Source of the DNA: Sporomusaceae bacterium
GTDB lineage: Bacteria > Bacillota > Negativicutes > UBA1444
Direction of reading: 5' to 3'
DNA length: 64,000 nt
Assembly (NCBI GenBank): GCA_018434355.1
Contig: JAHDPL010000023.1
Coordinates: forward strand, 62,001-126,000
Shown here: piece by piece, positions 8,086 through 18,134 of the stretch
Layout: every line of letters begins with the position of its first letter
Position numbering within the stretch: position 1 is the stretch's first letter
Position numbers and translations under genes: made by a program
Notes under the pieces: generated by a model
The model's database searches: none
Told to the model about the DNA's origin: nothing
Seen by the model: the letters and a program-made list of their open reading frames with translations, nothing else

Positions 8086-10236
8086 TTGAAACTTGGCGTA
8101 AAGGTGGCGTTGTCCCAGCTGTTGTTCGGGCTAGTTGCCCTAGTGGCGATTTATGGCCTAGTCATGTTTGTCTGGGTCAAAAACTATGAACAACTGGAAC
8201 AGAATGTCGTGCACGATAACATCCGGCGCGCCCAACACCTCTGGAACAAGGAGCAGTCGACGCTGGTATCCAGCGTGGGCGACTGGGCGCCATGGGACGA
8301 TTTGTATGCGTTTGCCCGGCAGCCACAAGCCCGTGAGTTTGTGGAAAAAAATCTGCAGGATGCTTCGATGGCAAATTTGCAGATTGATATTGTCTTGGTC
8401 ACTGATCCGACAGGCAAAATCCTGTTTGCCAAGGCGGTCGACCAATCAAGCAAGAGCGAAATGCCGGTTCCGGTCGAATTGCATCGATACATCAGGCCGC
8501 AACAAAAATTTCTGTTGGACTTGCAGCAGGAAACCCCGCTCAGCGGAATGCTTTGGTTGGAAAATCGGCCGGTATTTTTGGCAGCCCAGCGGATTTTCAA
8601 GAGCGATCATTCGGGGGAGAGTCCCGGAATATTGGTATTTTTGCGTAAAGTTGACGAAAAACTATTGCGGGACATGGCCGACATCTTGCAGACGCCGGTG
8701 CAAATCATCGCCAGTCCTGAAATCGTATCCCGGATTGAACAGCATGACGGGCATGGACACCACGCTGCAGGCGAGGTCATCAGGGCGTACATTCCTGTGC
8801 AAGATTTGACGGGAACGACCACTTTTGCCGTTGCCATCGATACGGTGCGAACTTTTTATTTGGAGGTCCGCAAACAAGTCAAGTATTTTCTGGTGCTGAT
8901 GGTGTGCCTGATTGGGGCGATCGTGGCGCTTTCCATTACTGGACTCAATTTGATCGTAATCCGACGGCTGCGGCAAATCGATGCGTTTCTCAACCAGGTC
9001 GATATTTCCGGCGGTACAATCCAAAAGATCGCGTTGACAGGTCGGGATGAACTGAGCCAGGTAGCGGCAACAATGAATCAGATGCTGGACCGGATTGCCG
9101 CAGACAGTCAGAAAATAGAACAAATCAACATCCAACTGCAAGAAGAGTTGGCGGAAAGAAAGCGTGCGGAACAGGTGCTGCAATATTCCAGTGAACACGA
9201 TACGCTGACCGGGTTGTTCAATCGCCGTTATTTTGAAATCGTGCTGGCGCGTCTGCGACAAACTGGCGCTAAAGGCGTCGGTGTGATCTGCTGCGACCTG
9301 GACGGGCTGAAACTGGTGAATGATACGTTTGGTCACGCAGCAGGCGATGTCATGCTGCAACGCACGGCTGCGATGCTGCGCGAAGTGTTGCCGGAGTCGG
9401 CGTTGATCGCCAGGGTGGGCGGTGATGAGTTCGTCGTGTTGCTTACGAATGTTGAGGAGCCGTTATTGCGGCAAGCCTACAGAAAGTTACAGGAATATAA
9501 GCAAGCAGGCGTAAAAGCGGCCGAAGAGTTTCCTTTGCAGATTTCGGCGGGTTACCGCTTCCAGTCTGTGTGTGGTCCGGACTCCAACGACTTGGATCAG
9601 ATGTTGAAAGAAGCCGACGATGAAATGTATCGGCAAAAGTTGTCTAGTACCCACAGCAACCGCAATGTGGTGGTGCAGACCATCATGAAGATGCTGGAAA
9701 TCCGCGACTATGCGACAGAAGGACATTCACAGCGCATGGGCGAGCTGGCGGTGGAACTGGCGGAGCGTATCGGCCTGCCGAACAACAGCAAGAATGATTT
9801 GCGTTTACTGGCGCAATTCCATGATTTGGGGAAAATCGGGATTCCAGACCAGATTTTGTTGAAACCGGGGCCGCTGACCGCCGAGGAAAGGAAGGAAATT
9901 GAGCGGCATGCTGAAATCGGACACCGGATTGCGATGGTGGTACCCGAATTCCTGCCGGTGGCCGATCTGATCCTGAAACACCATGAGTGGTGGAACGGCG
10001 CCGGTTACCCGCTGGGATTGCAGGAAGAGGCGATTCCGGTGGAAAACCGAATCCTGTCGATCGTCGATGCCTATGACGCGATGACTAGCGATCGCCCCTA
10101 TCGGGCGGCGATGACGCAAAACGCGGCAATTGAAGAATTGCGCCGTTGTCGCGGGTCCCAGTTCGACCCGGCGCTGGTCGATGAATTTGTCGCTCTACTT
10201 ACTGAGAGCACTGACCGGCGCGTTGACTTTGAATAG
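8086..10236 (+). CDS. CHASE4-like/GGDEF/HD-GYP membrane protein
   Basis: Predicted bifunctional cyclic-di-GMP enzyme of 716 residues. TM1 (about 8-28), an extracytoplasmic CHASE4-like sensor region containing WAPWDDLY (about 35-260), TM2 (about 265-290), HAMP-like linker, GGDEF domain (about 370-520) with intact RVGGDEF near residue 444, and HD-GYP domain (about 530-700) with HDLGK and HHEWWNGAGYPLGL. Both synthase and phosphodiesterase signatures look complete. The TTG start at 8086 follows AGGAAGGTG. It lies about 100 bases after the REC-HD-GYP gene. The -35 of the leuS promoter lies within its last codons. Confidence 0.92.
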   Translation: MKLGVKVALSQLLFGLVALVAIYGLVMFVWVKNYEQLEQNVVHDNIRRAQHLWNKEQSTLVSSVGDWAPWDDLYAFARQPQAREFVEKNLQDASMANLQIDIVLVTDPTGKILFAKAVDQSSKSEMPVPVELHRYIRPQQKFLLDLQQETPLSGMLWLENRPVFLAAQRIFKSDHSGESPGILVFLRKVDEKLLRDMADILQTPVQIIASPEIVSRIEQHDGHGHHAAGEVIRAYIPVQDLTGTTTFAVAIDTVRTFYLEVRKQVKYFLVLMVCLIGAIVALSITGLNLIVIRRLRQIDAFLNQVDISGGTIQKIALTGRDELSQVAATMNQMLDRIAADSQKIEQINIQLQEELAERKRAEQVLQYSSEHDTLTGLFNRRYFEIVLARLRQTGAKGVGVICCDLDGLKLVNDTFGHAAGDVMLQRTAAMLREVLPESALIARVGGDEFVVLLTNVEEPLLRQAYRKLQEYKQAGVKAAEEFPLQISAGYRFQSVCGPDSNDLDQMLKEADDEMYRQKLSSTHSNRNVVVQTIMKMLEIRDYATEGHSQRMGELAVELAERIGLPNNSKNDLRLLAQFHDLGKIGIPDQILLKPGPLTAEERKEIERHAEIGHRIAMVVPEFLPVADLILKHHEWWNGAGYPLGLQEEAIPVENRILSIVDAYDAMTSDRPYRAAMTQNAAIEELRRCRGSQFDPALVDEFVALLTESTDRRVDFE

Positions 10237-10251
10237 GGTGTGAACTATAAT
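10223..10251 (+). promoter_or_regulatory. Promoter of leuS
   Basis: TTGACT (10223-10228), 17-base spacer, TATAAT (10246-10251). The predicted start near 10258 places a GC-rich terminator-like hairpin about 20 bases into the leuS leader. Confidence 0.75.
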
Positions 10252-10278
10252 TATGGCAAAAGCGGAACCGTCTGCATG

Positions 10279-10302
10279 GCCCCGCGCTTAGCGGGGCTTT
10301 TT
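10279..10302 (+). terminator. Terminator-like hairpin between the GGDEF/HD-GYP gene and leuS
   Basis: GCCCCGC (10279-10285), loop GCTTA, GCGGGGC (10291-10297), then TTTTT. It can end the upstream transcript, but it lies downstream of the leuS promoter and so is also part of the leuS leader. Confidence 0.75.
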
Positions 10303-10320
10303 AGTTTGAGGAGGATGTTG

Positions 10321-12801
10321 ATGAACGAGAAGTACGTCCCGCGAGAGATTGAGCCCAAGTGGCAAAAAATCTGGGCAGATTCCGGTGCATTCCATACGGA
10401 AGTGGATCGGACCAAACCGGAATACTATGTACTGGAAATGTTCCCTTACCCCTCAGGCGCCTTGCACATGGGACATGTTCGCAACTATTCGATCGGCGAC
10501 GTGGTTGCGCGGTTCCAGAAAATGCGCGGCTACAACGTGCTGCATCCGATGGGCTGGGATGCGTTCGGCATGCCGGCGGAAAATGCCGCGATTAAGAACA
10601 AGGTTCATCCGGCGGAGTGGACCTGGAGCAATATCGCCAACATGCGGCGGCAGCAACAGGAACTGGGCCTTTCCTACGACTGGGACCGTGAAGTGGCGAC
10701 CTGCCACCCCGAATACTACCGCTGGACCCAGTGGCTGTTTTTGCTGTTCTTCGAGCGCGGACTCGCCTATAAAAAGAAGGCGGCGGTCAACTGGTGCGAC
10801 GAGTGCAATACCGTGCTGGCCAACGAGCAGGTTATCGACGGAAATTGTTGGCGTTGCAACTCGGTCGTGGTCAAAAAAGAGCTGGAACAGTGGTTCCTGA
10901 AAATCACCGATTATGCCGACCGGCTATTGAAGGACCTCGATCTGCTCGGCGGCTGGCCGGAGCGGGTCCGTACGATGCAGGAGAACTGGATCGGTCGCAG
11001 TGAAGGGGCCGAGTTCAGTTTTGACGTGCCGGAATTGGGCGAAAAGATTCCTGTCTATACAACCCGTCAGGACACGTCGTTCGGCGTGACTTATGTCGTG
11101 TTGGCGCCTGAACATCCGTTGGTGGAAAAACTGATCGAAGGCAAGTCGGAAGCGGCGGCGGTCCGCGCTTTTGTCGAGCGGGTTCGCAACCTTAGCGAAA
11201 TCAATCGCACGGCAACCGACGTAGAAAAAGAAGGCATGTTCACCGGCGCTTATGCCGTGAACCCTTTCAATGGAGAACAGGTACCAATCTGGGTAGCAAA
11301 TTATGTATTGTTTGAATACGGCACCGGTGCGGTGATGGGAGTGCCGGCCCATGATGAGCGCGACTGGGCGTTTGCGACCAAGTATGGTTTGGAAAAACGG
11401 CTGGTGGTACAGACGCCGGCTACGCCGCTGACGATCGCCACGATGGACGGCGCTTACGACGGAACCGGCGTGATGGTCAACTCCGGCCAATTCGATGGAC
11501 TCGATAATGAAACCGCCAAGGGCAAGATGGCCGACTGGCTGGAAACGCAAGGTGTCGGCCGTCGTCGGGTGACGTACCGGCTGCGCGACTGGTTGATTTC
11601 GCGCCAACGCTATTGGGGTGCGCCGATTCCGATCATTTATTGCGATGATTGCGGCGCGGTCGCCGTACCGAAGGAAGAACTGCCGGTGCGTTTGCCGGAA
11701 AACGTGCGTTTTGACGCTGGATCGGTTTCCCCGTTGGCCTCGGCTGGAGACTTTATCAACTGCCAGTGTCCGAAATGCGGCAAACCGGCCCGCCGCGAAA
11801 CCGATACGATGGATACGTTCATCTGCTCGTCCTGGTACTATTTCCGCTATACCGACCCGCGCAATGCGAAAGCGCCCTGGGACGTCAACAAATGCAACTA
11901 CTGGACACCGGTCGATCAATATATCGGCGGCATTGAACACGCGATTTTGCATCTGCTTTATTCGCGTTTCTTCACCAAAGTTCTCAAAGACGCCGGGCTG
12001 GTTGACACCGACGAACCGTTCAAAAACCTGTTGACGCAGGGCATGGTGATCAAAGACGGGGCGAAGATGTCGAAATCCAAGGGGAATATTGTTTCGCCGG
12101 AAGAAATTGTGAAAAAATACGGCGCTGATACAGCGCGACTGTTTATCCTGTTTGCTTCGCCGCCGGAACGTGATCTGGAGTGGAGCGACCAGGGGGTTGA
12201 GGGGGCAGCCCGTTTCCTCGGCCGCCTGTGGCGGATCGTTCATCACTTTGCCGATGCGGTGGTCGGTGCGCCGGCGACCTACGACGCGGCATCGCTCGAT
12301 GCGAATGAAAAGGAATTGCGGCGGGCCTTGCATGCGACGATCCGCAAGGTAACCGACGACGTAGCCGACCGGTTCAACTTCAATACCGCAATCAGTTCGA
12401 TCATGGAGTTGGTCAATGCGATGCATGCGTATCGCGACGCCGCGGCGACGGTTCATCCGGCCCTGCTGCGCGAAACGGTGGAGGCCTTGCTGCGATTGCT
12501 GGCGCCGTTTGCGCCGCACATCGCCGAGGAAATCTGGCAGCAGTTGGAGCGAAGCGGCAGCATTCACCAACAGGCTTGGCCCAAATGGGATGCAGAAGCA
12601 ATCAAGACCGATTCGGTCGAGATCGTGGTGCAGATCAATGGCAAAGTCCGCGACAAACTGACTGTGCCATCCGAACTGAGCAGCGCTGAACTGGAAAAAG
12701 TCGCCCTGCAACAGGAAAAAGTGCAACAGTTGGTTGAAGGCAAGACGGTTGTCAAAGTGATTGCCGTACCGAATAAATTGGTCAACATTGTAGTCAAGTA
12801 A
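10321..12801 (+). CDS. leuS: Leucyl-tRNA synthetase
   Basis: Charges tRNA-Leu with leucine; 826 residues, typical of bacterial LeuRS. The class I HIGH-type motif is [14 protein letters not shown] (near residue 48), the editing (CP1) domain includes the threonine-rich TTRQDTSFG region, and the KMSKS motif is AKMSKSKGN near residue 581; a C-terminal anticodon-binding domain follows. ATG 10321 lies 6-7 bases after GAGGAGG; upstream in-frame codons run into the hairpin leader. No T-box (no AGGGTGG-type sequence) is present. It is followed by its own terminator. Confidence 0.98.
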   Translation: MNEKYVPREIEPKWQKIWADSGAFHTEVDRTKPEYYVLEMFPYPSGALHMGHVRNYSIGDVVARFQKMRGYNVLHPMGWDAFGMPAENAAIKNKVHPAEWTWSNIANMRRQQQELGLSYDWDREVATCHPEYYRWTQWLFLLFFERGLAYKKKAAVNWCDECNTVLANEQVIDGNCWRCNSVVVKKELEQWFLKITDYADRLLKDLDLLGGWPERVRTMQENWIGRSEGAEFSFDVPELGEKIPVYTTRQDTSFGVTYVVLAPEHPLVEKLIEGKSEAAAVRAFVERVRNLSEINRTATDVEKEGMFTGAYAVNPFNGEQVPIWVANYVLFEYGTGAVMGVPAHDERDWAFATKYGLEKRLVVQTPATPLTIATMDGAYDGTGVMVNSGQFDGLDNETAKGKMADWLETQGVGRRRVTYRLRDWLISRQRYWGAPIPIIYCDDCGAVAVPKEELPVRLPENVRFDAGSVSPLASAGDFINCQCPKCGKPARRETDTMDTFICSSWYYFRYTDPRNAKAPWDVNKCNYWTPVDQYIGGIEHAILHLLYSRFFTKVLKDAGLVDTDEPFKNLLTQGMVIKDGAKMSKSKGNIVSPEEIVKKYGADTARLFILFASPPERDLEWSDQGVEGAARFLGRLWRIVHHFADAVVGAPATYDAASLDANEKELRRALHATIRKVTDDVADRFNFNTAISSIMELVNAMHAYRDAAATVHPALLRETVEALLRLLAPFAPHIAEEIWQQLERSGSIHQQAWPKWDAEAIKTDSVEIVVQINGKVRDKLTVPSELSSAELEKVALQQEKVQQLVEGKTVVKVIAVPNKLVNIVVK

Positions 12802-12869
12802 CCTTCAAGCGGTTTTGACCACGATTCAATAAAACGACTTTTCGTCGACATGCGATATGGTTTTCTGCG

Positions 12870-12902
12870 CCGGTCTGTTAGCACAGACCGGTTTTCTTTT
12901 TG
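12870..12902 (+). terminator. Intrinsic terminator of leuS
   Basis: CCGGTCTGT (12870-12878) pairs with ACAGACCGG (12883-12891), four-base loop, then TTTTCTTTTT. Confidence 0.92.
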
Positions 12903-12926
12903 GCAAGAATGCGGGGAGGCGAAGCG

Positions 12927-13568
12927 ATGAGAAAAGTGGATGAATCGGCGGAACAGGCGGCGAACTTGCGGCGCAGGCGAAAAATCCTCGGACTGGCCGC
13001 AGCTGGACTGATATTGGTATGTGGAGTCGGTTGGTGGCAAAAGACGTCGCCGCCGGCGGATGCGATCCTGGTTAACCGGAGCGGCAATGCCGAAGCGGCG
13101 CGGAGCACGCCGCAAGAAATTGTTGTTTATGTGAGCGGCATGGTTGGACACCCCGGCGTATTGAAGGTGAATGCCGGCGCCCGGGCGATAGACGTGGTGA
13201 ATGCGGCAGGCGGATTACTGCAAGGCGCCGACGTGACAAAAATCAATCTTGCCCAGACGGTGAAGGATGGGATGCAGATCCACATTCCCGGTCGGCCGCA
13301 GGAGTCGTCTGCGCTGACAACCCGCTACCCGTCCGATCCGAGTGCGCAGGCTGCGGCGAAATCTTCGCCACAGCAAGAAAAGATCAACATCAATACCGCC
13401 GGCGCGGCGGAACTGGATAAACTGCCTGGCGTAGGACCGGCGCTGGCCGGACGGATTATCGAGTATCGCAATGCGAACGGGCTGTTCAAGGATGGCGAGG
13501 AGTTGAAAAAAGTCAAAGGGCTCGGCGAATCGAAATATGAAAAACTCAAGGACAAGATCGTGTGGTAG
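12927..13568 (+). CDS. comEA: Competence protein ComEA (DNA receptor)
   Basis: Membrane-anchored double-strand DNA receptor for natural transformation, 213 residues. An N-terminal anchor (about 22-45) precedes an SLBB-like domain (about 65-125: VYVSGMVGHPGVLKV) and a C-terminal helix-hairpin-helix DNA-binding domain (about 150-213: INTAGAAELDKLPGVGPALAGRIIEYR, one motif). ATG 12927 follows GGGGAGG. It overlaps comEC by 7 bases, so the two are translated together. The pilus genes at 30-53 kb could supply the uptake machine. Confidence 0.94.
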   Translation: MRKVDESAEQAANLRRRRKILGLAAAGLILVCGVGWWQKTSPPADAILVNRSGNAEAARSTPQEIVVYVSGMVGHPGVLKVNAGARAIDVVNAAGGLLQGADVTKINLAQTVKDGMQIHIPGRPQESSALTTRYPSDPSAQAAAKSSPQQEKININTAGAAELDKLPGVGPALAGRIIEYRNANGLFKDGEELKKVKGLGESKYEKLKDKIVW

Positions 13569-15961
13569 CCCTGACTGTTGCTTTTGCACTCGGAATCTGG
13601 GCCGCCGACCAGCCGGACCCGAATTTTTCGCTGTTGCTGCTGTGGACCGGCGGAGTGGCGCTGATGCTGACAGCGGTGCTTGACCGGCTGCGCCGGCGCG
13701 ACAAGGGCCGCTGGCTATTGGCCGCGATATACCTGACCTGGTTCGCTGCCGGAATGCTGCGGCTCGGCTGGGTCAGTCAACTGCCGACCGACTTGTTGCA
13801 ATACCGATTGGGCGAGACGGTCAGCATTCAGGGAATTGTCGACGAGCCGCCGCGCGTTGCCGCCGGAACAGCCGGTGAATGGTCGGTTCGTTACCGGATA
13901 CGAATTGACAGTCTCAAATCGGCTGCTGCGAGCCCGTTGACGCAAACGGTACAGGGCGGAGTTGCTCTCACAGTGCGGCAGGATGGGCCGAAACCGGCGG
14001 CGGTTGACGGCGATAGGGTTTTTGTCAGCGGCAAGCTGCGGGCGATACATTTCTACCAAAACCCGGGCCAACCCGACCGAAGGGCGGCGCTTGCCGCACA
14101 GGGCGTTGACGCCAGGCTGTCGGTCGTGCCGGGCAGTTTTCGGGTCATCCGACATTCAGCGTCCGATTCGCTGCAAGGTCGCCTGGCGCGCTGGCGCGAA
14201 CAATTGCGACAGAAGCTGTTAACGGCGATGCCGGAACCCGATGCGGCATTGATTATGGGAATGCTGTTCGGCGGCTATGATGGAATTGAGCGGCAGACAG
14301 TGCGCGATTTTGCCGCAACCGGCATCGTACATATACTTTCGGTGTCAGGGGCTCACATCGCGTTATTGGCTGGTGCGGTCTTCTGGCTGGCCGGTCGGTT
14401 GCGGCTGGGTCAGGGCTGGGCGGCGGCCATCGCTGCGTCAACGCTGCTCGGCTACGGTTTTCTGTGCGGGTTTTCCGCACCGGTGATCCGGTCGGTGATC
14501 ATGGGGTTGATTACGATGGCGGCCTTGGCGCTGGAACGGCGGGCATCGGCAAAACGGGCTCTGGCGCTGGCGGTGTTGGCGATGTTGGTTTACCAGCCCT
14601 ACAACCTATTTGACATCAGTTTTCAGCTGTCTGTCGGCTGCACGGCAGGGCTCCTGTACCTGCAACCAATTTTGCTGCAGTGGCTGAGCAGCGGTTTGTC
14701 TAAACCGGTGGCCCAGGCAATGGCGGCGACGTTGGCGGCGCAACTGGCGGTGGTTCCGTTTTTGGCCTGGTACTTTGGCACGTTTCCCGTGATTTCGCTA
14801 TTTGCGAATTTGCTGGTCGCGCCGCTGCTGGAGACGGTGATTCTGCTCGGCCTATTCGCAACGGCTATGGCTGGCGCACTGGAGCCGCTGGCCCGGCTAA
14901 TGTTTGTCGGCCTAAGTTTGTTGCTGGGGCTGGGGGTCGAGCTGAACCGGTTTCTTAGTCGTTTGCCGGGAGGGACGCTGCAATTGCCGGCGATGGGGAT
15001 TGCCGCGAGTGCGGCTTATTATGCGTTGTTGCTCTGGGCTTGCGGCTTTACGGAAAAATGGGGCCCGAGTCCTCTCGTTATCTGGCGACAGGTGCGTCGT
15101 CATGCTTGTGCGTATGGCGCAGCGGGATTGCTGTTGGCTTTCGGGCTGAGCTGGTTTATCCTGCGGCCCGGTCCGTTGCAGGTTCATTTCATCGATGTGG
15201 GGCAGGGCGATGCGACGCTGATTATCACGCCGAATCGCCGGGCTATTCTGGTGGATGCCGGCGGGGCGCTGGGGGTTCAGAATGATTTTGATGTCGGCGA
15301 ACGGGTTGTCGTGCCTTATTTGCGGCATGTTGGGGTTAACCCAATCGACTGGCTGATTTTGACGCATAATCATCAGGACCATGCCGGCGGGGCGGCGGCA
15401 GTGGCGGCGTTCGTCGGAGTGCGGCAGGCGCTGTTGCATCAGGAGCAGCCGGTTCCATCGGCAATTTTGCGGTTGCAGCAGGCGATGCAGTTTCGCAATC
15501 TGCATTCGCCGGACGAACTGGCCGAAATCGAACTCGACGGAGTGCGAATGCAATTGTTACAGGCAGGCGACGCTGATGCCAACGCTTCCGAGAACGGCCG
15601 GTCGACCGTGGTGCGGCTGATTTATGGGCGGCATCAGTTCCTGTTGACAGGAGATTTGGAGGGCGAGAGCGAAAAGAAACTTATGCAACAGTCGCAATTG
15701 ACAGCTACCGTGTTGAAGGTCGGCCACCATGGCGGACGCAAGTCGAGCCAGGCTGCTTTTTTGCAGCAGGTGGCGCCGCAATACGCGGTGGTTTCAGTCG
15801 GCGCAGACAACCGGTTTGGTCACCCGGCACAGGAAACGCTACAGCGGATCAGGCAGCTACCGGCATTATTGTTGCGGACCGACCAGGACGGCGCAGTCGT
15901 GTTTCGCAGCGACGGGCAATCCTTGTCATTTCAGCGGACTGCACATCAAATAAACAGATGA
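13562..15961 (+). CDS. comEC: ComEC/Rec2 DNA uptake channel
   Basis: Inner-membrane channel for single-strand DNA uptake, 799 residues. Order: N-terminal hydrophobic segments and an OB-like region (DUF4131, about 30-180), the multi-pass Competence domain (about 215-480, containing VSGAHIALLAG), and a C-terminal metallo-beta-lactamase domain (about 540-790) with HFIDVGQGDATLI, THNHQDHAGG and GHHGG metal-binding motifs. The GTG start at 13562 lies inside the end of comEA, with AAGGA upstream. The MBL motifs are intact, consistent with a possible nuclease role in degrading the second strand. Confidence 0.94.
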   Translation: MVALTVAFALGIWAADQPDPNFSLLLLWTGGVALMLTAVLDRLRRRDKGRWLLAAIYLTWFAAGMLRLGWVSQLPTDLLQYRLGETVSIQGIVDEPPRVAAGTAGEWSVRYRIRIDSLKSAAASPLTQTVQGGVALTVRQDGPKPAAVDGDRVFVSGKLRAIHFYQNPGQPDRRAALAAQGVDARLSVVPGSFRVIRHSASDSLQGRLARWREQLRQKLLTAMPEPDAALIMGMLFGGYDGIERQTVRDFAATGIVHILSVSGAHIALLAGAVFWLAGRLRLGQGWAAAIAASTLLGYGFLCGFSAPVIRSVIMGLITMAALALERRASAKRALALAVLAMLVYQPYNLFDISFQLSVGCTAGLLYLQPILLQWLSSGLSKPVAQAMAATLAAQLAVVPFLAWYFGTFPVISLFANLLVAPLLETVILLGLFATAMAGALEPLARLMFVGLSLLLGLGVELNRFLSRLPGGTLQLPAMGIAASAAYYALLLWACGFTEKWGPSPLVIWRQVRRHACAYGAAGLLLAFGLSWFILRPGPLQVHFIDVGQGDATLIITPNRRAILVDAGGALGVQNDFDVGERVVVPYLRHVGVNPIDWLILTHNHQDHAGGAAAVAAFVGVRQALLHQEQPVPSAILRLQQAMQFRNLHSPDELAEIELDGVRMQLLQAGDADANASENGRSTVVRLIYGRHQFLLTGDLEGESEKKLMQQSQLTATVLKVGHHGGRKSSQAAFLQQVAPQYAVVSVGADNRFGHPAQETLQRIRQLPALLLRTDQDGAVVFRSDGQSLSFQRTAHQINR

Positions 15962-15978
15962 CGGAGTAACGGGACGGA

Positions 15979-16950
15979 ATGGATTTGAATCAGAAACCGC
16001 GCGGCCGTTTTGCGCCGAGTCCTTCGGGCCGGATGCACCTCGGCAACGCCTGGACCGCACTGCTGGCCTGGCTGGATATACGCAAACTGGGCGGGACGAT
16101 GGTGCTGCGAATGGAAGACCTCGACCCCGACCGTTGCCGGCCGCAGTTTGCCGAGGGCTTGGTCGAGGATCTGCAATGGCTGGGGTTGGATTGGGACGAG
16201 GGGCCGGACCGGCCCGGCGTTGCCGCATCATACAAACAAAGTGAACGGTCGGATTTGTACCAGGCGGCATTTGACAGTCTGGGGCAACGGGGGCTGGTGT
16301 ATCCCTGTTTCTGCAGCCGGGCCGAGCTGCGCTCTGTGGCCTCGGCGCCGCATGCCGGAGAAGCCGAACCGGTCTACTCGGGACGTTGCGCAGGGCTTTC
16401 AATGACTGAACAGGCGGAAAAACTGTCTGTCCGGCGTCAAGCGGCTTACCGGCTTCGGGTCGGCGAGGCGGAAATATCGTTCACCGATCAGCTATTTGGC
16501 CCGCAGCGACAGAAGCTGAATCAAAGCTGCGGCGATTTCGTGATTCGCCGCTCCGACGGTGTGTATGCCTATCAACTGGCTGTCGTGGTCGATGATGCGA
16601 TGATGCAGATTGATCGGGTCTTGCGGGGCGCCGACCTGCTTGCCTCGACGCCGCGGCAGATTTATCTGTGGCAGCTGCTGGGATATCCGCCGCCGACATT
16701 CATCCATGCGCCGCTACTGCTTGCCGCTGATGGCAGTCGCCTGTCGAAACGGCAGGGGTCGCTGACGATCGAAGCGCTGCGAGGCTCCGGCGTCAGGCCC
16801 GAACAGATCATCGGCCAGTTGGCGGTCTGGGCGGGACTGATTGAACAGCCGGAACCGCTGCGACCGGATGAATTGATCGATGTTTTCTCGCTGGACAAGT
16901 TGCCGCGCGAGCCGGTCGTTGTCGGCGATACCTTGACGAACCTGATCTGA
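15979..16950 (+). CDS. gluQ: Glutamyl-Q tRNA(Asp) synthetase
   Basis: GluRS-like enzyme lacking the anticodon domain; family members attach glutamate to queuosine-34 of tRNA-Asp. 323 residues, about the GluQ-RS length. HIGH-type motif in FAPSPSGRMHLGNAWTA, a Zn-binding region (CFCSRAELR then YSGRC), and a KMSKS variant GSRLSKRQG. It follows comEC closely and precedes holA. Queuosine synthesis genes (queC, folE2) at the end of the window fit a Q-tRNA substrate. A full GluRS is unlikely given its length. Confidence 0.88.
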   Translation: MDLNQKPRGRFAPSPSGRMHLGNAWTALLAWLDIRKLGGTMVLRMEDLDPDRCRPQFAEGLVEDLQWLGLDWDEGPDRPGVAASYKQSERSDLYQAAFDSLGQRGLVYPCFCSRAELRSVASAPHAGEAEPVYSGRCAGLSMTEQAEKLSVRRQAAYRLRVGEAEISFTDQLFGPQRQKLNQSCGDFVIRRSDGVYAYQLAVVVDDAMMQIDRVLRGADLLASTPRQIYLWQLLGYPPPTFIHAPLLLAADGSRLSKRQGSLTIEALRGSGVRPEQIIGQLAVWAGLIEQPEPLRPDELIDVFSLDKLPREPVVVGDTLTNLI

Positions 16951-16973
16951 TTGGCAAGAAGGAGTAGCAAAGC

Positions 16974-18059
16974 ATGGCAGGCATAAAAAAAACACCGCAG
17001 GTTTATCTTTTCTACGGTGAAGAAAGTTATCTGGTGCAAAAAATGGCGGCGAACTTGGTCGAAAGTTTGCTGGACCCGTCGGAACGCGAGTTCAACCTGA
17101 CATCGCTGGAAACGGATCCGACAATCGGCGAGCTGCTGCATCTGGTGGAAAGCGCGCCGTTCTTTGGCGAGCGCAAGGTTGTACTGGTGCGCAATTCCAA
17201 ACTGTTTCAGGCGCCGCGCCGCAAGGCGGCCGACGTCGAAGACGGTGAGGATGCGGACAGCGCCGACTCGGCATCCGGCGGCGAAGCGGAACCGAAGGAA
17301 AGCGGCGATGCAGCCGACCCGCGGCTGTGGCAGCTGGTTGCCAACATGCCGGATTATTCCACGCTGATATTCACTGCAATGAAAGCCGATAAACGCAAGA
17401 AATTGGTCAAGCTGGTTGCCGAACACGGGCAGGTCCGTGAGCTGAATCCGTTTAAGCCGCGGGAAGAGCAGGAAATCCGCCAGTGGGTCGAAGCTCATCT
17501 GGCCGAATTGGGCAAACGGCTGAACCGGGATGCGATGGAGCATCTATTGACCGTGATTTCGACAATGAATCAAGTCCCTCGCGGTTTTTTGTCGGCCGAA
17601 ATCGAAAAGGCGGCGTTGTATGTCGGTGCGGACCCGGTCATCAGCAAGCAGGCGCTGGAAGCGGTGATGGCGGCTGTCCCCGAGATATCGGCATTTGCAA
17701 TGACCGATGCGTTGGCCCGTCGAAATGTTGGCCAGGCGCTGGCCCGGCTGGAAGAACTGTTCGGCAGCAAAGAGCCGCCGCTGAAAATCATCGGCCTGTT
17801 GGCCTACAATGTGCGACGATGGTGGCAGGTGCGGCAGGTCATGGACCGGCGCGGCAGTGAAGCGGAAATGCTGGCTGCGCTAGGGGCAAAAACTGAAAAT
17901 CCCGGTATGGCCAGACGCACGATCAACCAGAGCCGAGCTTTTCGCGACAGTTCACTCAAACAGGCCTTGTTGACGCTGGCTGATGCCAATGTGGCGATCC
18001 GGTCCGGCGGCGACCCCAAACCTTATCTGGAAAGGGTGATCATCGAACTCTGTCAGTAG
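16974..18059 (+). CDS. holA: DNA polymerase III delta subunit
   Basis: Clamp-loader delta subunit, which opens the beta clamp; 361 residues. The N-terminal AAA+-like fold starts PQVYLFYGEESYLVQ; the C-terminal collar domain follows with LLAYNVRRWWQVRQ. An acidic insert (about 75-112: DVEDGEDADSADSASG and following) appears as a low-complexity loop. ATG 16974 follows AAGGAG. The gene order holA next to rpsT is common in Firmicutes and supports the call. Confidence 0.93.
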   Translation: MAGIKKTPQVYLFYGEESYLVQKMAANLVESLLDPSEREFNLTSLETDPTIGELLHLVESAPFFGERKVVLVRNSKLFQAPRRKAADVEDGEDADSADSASGGEAEPKESGDAADPRLWQLVANMPDYSTLIFTAMKADKRKKLVKLVAEHGQVRELNPFKPREEQEIRQWVEAHLAELGKRLNRDAMEHLLTVISTMNQVPRGFLSAEIEKAALYVGADPVISKQALEAVMAAVPEISAFAMTDALARRNVGQALARLEELFGSKEPPLKIIGLLAYNVRRWWQVRQVMDRRGSEAEMLAALGAKTENPGMARRTINQSRAFRDSSLKQALLTLADANVAIRSGGDPKPYLERVIIELCQ

Positions 18060-18077
18060 AGCAGTGCGCGAACAGAA

Positions 18078-18108
18078 CAAGCCCCTGTCCACTCTGGACA
18101 GGGGCTTG
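18078..18108 (-). terminator. Terminator of rpsT (minus strand)
   Basis: 13-bp perfect stem (18078-18090 with 18096-18108), loop ACTCT. Read on the minus strand it is followed by TTCTGTTC, so it mainly serves rpsT. It may also slow + strand transcripts from holA. Confidence 0.8.
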
Positions 18109-18134
18109 GCTTGAAAACAAGGGTACAAAACGCC

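Noticed and set aside
10237-10320. T-box riboswitch before leuS
   Set aside because: The leader is under 100 bases and lacks the T-box consensus (AGGGTGG-type) and a specifier stem.
10924-12726. 600-codon minus-strand frame opposite leuS
   Set aside because: Shadow of leuS; His/Arg-rich composition without any domain.
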